This document shows, piece by piece, positions 59,666 to 64,000 of a DNA stretch of 64,000 bases (its first letter is position 1; every line of letters starts with the position of its first letter). The stretch is from contig JAYKKI010000039.1 in assembly GCA_039881145.1 (NCBI GenBank), forward strand, positions 16,622,001-16,686,000, written 5' to 3'. The position numbers and the translations under genes were made by a program. Source of the stretch: Druceiella hillmani (taxonomy: Eukaryota > Arthropoda > Insecta > Lepidoptera > Hepialidae). The notes under the pieces were generated by a model. That model saw only the letters and a program-made list of their open reading frames with translations, did not search any database and was not told the origin of the DNA.

Positions 59666-62339
59666 CTTGGAGTTTCCGACCAACCAACTTTTTATATTAA
59701 AGGTGATGCCACGGAAAGATAAATTATGTAAAATCATTCTGCAAGTGTAACAGGTTGTGCTACAGAAGTTGATCATGCTTCTGCAGGCTTAAAAACGGCA
59801 TTGACAGTGCTGTAGAAGATTTCAATCTTTTATTATAACTTTTCTATGTCTGCAGGAGCGGGAAGAACATAACAATTGTAAACAGGTAAATAATCTTCTT
59901 TTGTATTTCTAAAGTAGTAACTTAGATAAACACCAAAACAGACACTCGATTGCACCTCTGTTTAATGAAGATGTCCTAATATTTTCTTTTCCCATCTGTC
60001 TTAAACATAGACTTTGATTGTATTGCGTTCTTATATATTTACATGATACCAATTGTGATTATGCATACTTTATATTAAGCAATGTTATACTCAAATGAAT
60101 CTATCTATTGGACAGTTATTTATACGTGTATATCTAGTGTATCTATATACTCTCTCGTCAACTGACTCCGTCCGGTGATAACCCGGATATAACCAGCAAT
60201 GTAACAATAAAAATCGTCACCTCTAACAAATTTTCCAGTTGAGATAAACAATGTCCGATACGATCGTTTTTGTTGCAATGCTCGCTCTATCTATTTTTGT
60301 CGACACGTTATAGCAAAAAATGTAGCGACACAATTAAAAATGACGAAATAATATCGAATTACATAGAGGAAACAAACAATAAAAATAAAAAATATATGTT
60401 TATATGAGAATCGCTAGAAAAAAAGGCAATGTTCACCTTACTCGCAATTATTAGATCACTGTGTTGCTTTTTATCTCTCTTAATAAAAAGAAATTAAATA
60501 AACCTGTTGAGCGCCCCTGAATGTCAATATAGCTTGCGCATAAAAACATCTTGGTTACGCCTTACACTACAATACAAAGTTTATATGCATATCAACCTTT
60601 TGAAATCATCCTTTATCAAGATTTTGAAAATTAGTTTTGACAATCCTGAAATATTTTTAAATTTTTTAAATTATATTCTGCTATGATACTTCGCCTTTCA
60701 TGATTTTTTTATTTATCCGGTATATAAGACAGAGGATGACGAAACTATGTTTTAGTTCTAAATATTATCACAACAATTTTATTATTACTTAATTACTTGA
60801 ATTAAATTTTGAATGTTAAATATTGTTTAAAGATTCTACTAAAATATTTAAAATTAATTATTCAAAGTTTAAAAAATAATTATCATATTATGGAAGCGAG
60901 AATCTAATCACATTAAATGTTAAATTGAAAGCTCGCTAACTTTTTGCGACAGATAATGCATAATATTTTAATTCAATGTTACGGGGAGTAATCATTAGCT
61001 TTTTTGTAAGAAATTGTAATTACCGAATTTTAAATATTGGAAATCGGTATGTTTAAGACGCCTATACGTCTAATATATTATATAGAAATTCCCCAAAACA
61101 TTTTCCTCAAAAGTTTTGTTCAAATTAGCCCAGTATTTATATCTAAATTAACTTTTCATTCCGATTTCAGTCAGAATCAGAAATTAACCGATTTTTTCGA
61201 TTGTAGTCCATGACAATTATTGGTTTCATATATTCATATCACTTTCCTAGCAATTTCTTCCTACAAGTATTTTAAACTGGTCGGTTTTGTAAGTAATAAA
61301 CGGTTACTATAAAATGACACGTATTTTTAAACCAATTTTTGTGCAAGAAGTTTACTAAATTATAAATATACCAGTTGCTAATTAAAACCTATTTTGTATA
61401 CTGCGAATAACTTTATGCAAAATATGTGAATCAAACTGTTCTGTCACCATTGTTGATAATAAAACCAAAATAAGTTTATTACAATTGCAATAACGTTATG
61501 AATTATTTAGAGATAATAAAATATTCGATGAATTATTTCATTTCGTGGTTCATTATAAAAGTCTATAATTACACGCGACACTATCGCTTTTTGATTTCCG
61601 CGAAGATCGAAGAACAAAGAGAGTTTCTTGTTAATTATTTTCTAAGAACAAAGTTTTGCAGAATACTCCGCCTGCGAGACCACGACTCCTGCAATTGGCA
61701 GAGGTCGTCAACATTTACTTCGATTATTTTTTTTGTATGGAAATTTATTTATTTCATTAACAGGATAAATAACATAAATGTCAATCAATAAATCACATCA
61801 AATTTTTTCCTTGTTTTTTTTATTTTTTAAAATAACAATTTTATTGATCTATAAAATTTGTGTACGATAGGACAAGCCACTTCCAAATTTTGAATTTTAA
61901 AATATTAATCATTTAAATTTTAAAGGTTAAAGTAATATAACCCACGTGCAACTATTTACACTTTCATTACGTTTCATTATCTGTAAAGCTATTTTATTAT
62001 GTAAATTGACAATTTTAAAACTTTTCTTCCGTTTCATTTCATTTAGAACTACCTTATTGTTTCACATCTTTTCCCTTAATTTTCTGGCATTCTAAAATGT
62101 GCTTATAAAAAAAGAAATATTCATATAAGAAATAATAACTCTGAAACATAGAAAACTTTGAAAAAGCTCACATAAAAATAGTTTGTAATTTAGCAAAATT
62201 TATATGTATATTTTAATATCAAAAAGAAAACTAAAAAAATATACGATTCTTATATTTCAATTTGCATGAATGTTTTTTCGATGTTCACTCAATTATTCTC
62301 ACGTATAAACCATGTCCTTTATAAAACTATTCAATAATT
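59666..62339. other. Long non-coding stretch, no gene seen
   Basis: AT-rich throughout. The 97-codon plus-strand frame at 61498-61791 is the longest. It has a mixed centre (61570-61700) with AT-rich ends and no domain that could be recognised. It is left as a doubtful frame. Confidence 0.45.
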
Positions 62340-62405
62340 ATATTGATAACTATACGATGGTAACTATACGATAATAACTATACGATGATAAATATACGAT
62401 GTCAT
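62340..62405. repeat. Short tandem repeat, about 16-bp units x4
   Basis: Variants of ATAACTATACGATGAT repeat four times and end GATGTCATCG. Confidence 0.85.
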
Positions 62406-63059
62406 CGTTAAAAAAACAAAACCTTGTTCAGGTTTCGTTAATAAATTCAGGTTTTTTATCGTTTTGATTAATTGATAAAAGGAATCAATTTATTCGTTTC
62501 CTCGAACAGGAATCAATATTTCGCTGTATTCTGTATTCAAACGGCATTTCGCATCTCTTAATTCAGTATTAGCAGTGACATTGTGTTGACATGTCATTAG
62601 TGTTTTAAAAGTGTCCCTCAAAAATGTAATATATTTGTCTCAATTTCAATAGGAATGCCTCATTTATATAGGTCATTTCGTCGACTCTATCTGTTTCATC
62701 GCAGTTCGCGCTTGGAAATATTTCAAGCCATATTTTTTATTCGTCGTTATGTGGATATAAAATATTCTACGTATTTAATTTGTGTTGTGCTCTATCCGAA
62801 TTTTTACTTTCATGATTGGTTACTTAGTGGTGTTATATTGTGAAAAAGGCTTTCGATTAAATAAAAATTATTTCCTCAACATACGTATTTCCGTTACACG
62901 CCTGTTCTTCCAAAAGATATATCCGAAACATCCGTTTTAATTAATTCCGCGCCATGCAGAGCTATTAAATTATAATACTTAAAATTATTCAATTTAAATC
63001 ATTTCATTATTATCCTCTCTAGTACAAATATCTGTAGTTTGGAATATTCTCCCGGTCAA

Positions 63060-63300
63060 AATGTTCTCTACCGCTGCACCGTCGCCGCACACACACGCAT
63101 AACTCGTCGGACGGCGCTATCGGTCCGACATCGCGGCGGCCCTTTGTCGCGCTAACGAGCCGCTAGCGCCGCCCGCGCCACCTCTACCTGTGAGCGCGGG
63201 CGCCCACTGACATCCGATACGCACCTCGCGCCGGACGTACTGCGCTTGGATATTACGCGGCATTATTCATTTAAAGACGTAACACTGACGCAGTACGGCT
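63060..63300. promoter_or_regulatory. Strong CpG-rich island
   Basis: The most GC- and CpG-dense stretch of the window (for example GCCGCTAGCGCCGCCCGCGC). It has no long frame. CGTACTGCG (63236-63244) and CGCAGTACG (63289-63297) are inverse 9-mers. A CACAG|GTAGAG splice-donor match is on the minus strand, after a short ATG frame, but in a phase that does not fit the net exon directly. Candidate promoter or first exon of net or of a neighbour. Confidence 0.35.
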
Positions 63301-63453
63301 GCATTCCTATGCGACAATGTAAATACCGAGAAAATTGTGAAACCGCATTGTAGTTGATGTGGCGGTGTAGGCGCTCGGATGGTGAATGCTTAAATTAAGG
63401 GACCATATTTAATACGCACGGAGGGTTCGTATCTCACTAACATTGAAAAATAA

Positions 63454-64000
63454 AAATTGTGCGTGTCGCTCCTACGCGCTACTGGAGTTTTATCTTTGCT
63501 AATAGAAGATGTTGTAATACAACGAAACCTAGGTCGTGGTAAAGAACTTAAAGAAAGTAGAAATAATACTACATCACGTAGTTTCATTTAATCGTGGAGT
63601 TTACTCCTTAAGTACGATTATCGTGGAACGTGTAAAATAGGTAACACTGTATATAAATATAAATAACAATATCATTAAATGTACATGGAAAATTCTTTAA
63701 TAAAGAAATGTCGAAAATATAATTATTTTCAAGTAAACACGAATGAACAAGATCGAATTTATACATCAAAATTAAAAATATTTAGTAACGTCAGACTAAG
63801 AAATTAAAATTAAAAGAGACTTTTTAATTTTGTAGGATAGAAGACAACAAATATTCACACATAATGATATTTAATGATTACATCTTGATATAAGCGAACG
63901 ATAATAAAATATGCATGTCACACTCCGTCATTGCGATTACGCCATACCAAAATGCCAATATGTATGTCACACTCTGTTATTGCGATTATGCCATAAGAAA
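63454..64000. mobile_element. TIR element (MITE-like), copy 2, cut by window end
   Basis: Matches 16204-16600 in order: AAAAATTGTGCGTGTC, GGAGTTTACTCCTTAAG, ACACTGTATATAAATATAAA, TTTTTAATTTTGTAGGATAG and CACTCCGTCATTGCGATTAC. It is interrupted inside the terminal word by the insertion at 63491-63594. A 50-bp piece (GTCACACTCYGTYATTGCG) is locally duplicated near 63918 and 63967. The right end lies beyond the window. Confidence 0.8.
63491..63594 (+). mobile_element. Hammerhead-core element, copy 5, with target duplication
   Basis: A 104-bp insert flanked by TGGAGTTT on both sides (63483-63490 and 63595-63602). The intact word occurs once in the empty site at 16235-16242. The insert has TATCTTTGCTAATAG, lacks the CCCACCTG that starts the core, and then has AAGATGTTGT-AAT-ACAAC-GAAA-CCTAGG-TC-GTGG and the shared 3' part to CATTTAATCG. 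Because the first stem strand is deleted it cannot fold as a full hammerhead. Confidence 0.85.

Noticed and set aside
61498..61791. 97-codon plus-strand frame
   Set aside because: AT-rich, with no domain or family pattern seen and no supporting neighbour. Left as a doubtful frame.

Overview
The window looks like AT-rich, gene-poor DNA from an insect nuclear genome, most probably a moth or butterfly. The evidence is a single insect-type bHLH gene, a relic Helitron with the lepidopteran-style 3' end (GGGTCAGCTAGT), several decayed non-LTR reverse transcriptase ends of kinds common in Lepidoptera, a Tc1-like relic, a tRNA-derived SINE and many tandem and foldback repeats. No bacterial-type operons, tRNA, rRNA or CRISPR arrays were seen.

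Only one protein-coding gene is well supported. It is the last coding exon (minus strand, 34960-36155) of net, the ATOH8-family bHLH repressor. The frame is open upstream to a good splice acceptor but holds no ATG, so at least one 5' exon lies at higher coordinates and was not found. The gene sits alone in about 60 kb of non-coding DNA. Moderately GC-rich, ORF-free islands, several with E-boxes, homeodomain or POU octamer words, lie at about 13.0, 14.1, 33.3, 37.0, 38.1, 41.2, 42.4, 49.5, 54.5, 56.4 and 63.1 kb. They are candidate cis-regulatory elements or undetected first exons.

Layout. 0.4-0.6 kb: non-LTR tail. 1.3-5.7 kb: very large foldback element whose arms are tandem arrays, with a 0.78 kb loop. 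5.8-7.5 kb: relic Helitron. 8.8-11.6 kb: tandem duplications. 12.1-12.4 kb: head-to-head pair of a small element carrying a hammerhead-ribozyme-like core. 13.6 kb: RT relic. 14.0-14.4 kb: GC-rich island with strong 5' splice sites and a TATA word. 14.8-15.3 kb: 180-bp repeats. 16.2 kb: TIR element, second copy at 63.5 kb. 17.6 kb: Tc1 relic. 20.9 kb: long-TIR MITE. 22.8 kb: 34-bp array. 25.2-26.8 kb: two RT relics. 32.7 kb: 189-bp array. 35-36 kb: net. 39.2 kb: MITE with target duplication. 42.9 kb: SINE. 43.6 kb: RT relic. 45.6-48.1 kb: 61-bp satellite with higher-order structure. 49-52 kb: hammerhead-like copy and two RT relics. 55 kb: 22-bp GC-rich array. 59.4 kb: RT relic. 63.5-64 kb: TIR element interrupted by a hammerhead-like insert.

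The most unusual items are the five-copy family with a hammerhead-like core (12.2 twice, 37.5, 49.1, 63.5 kb), the giant foldback, and the recurrence of a 165-195 bp period in several tandem arrays that show no obvious similarity to each other.
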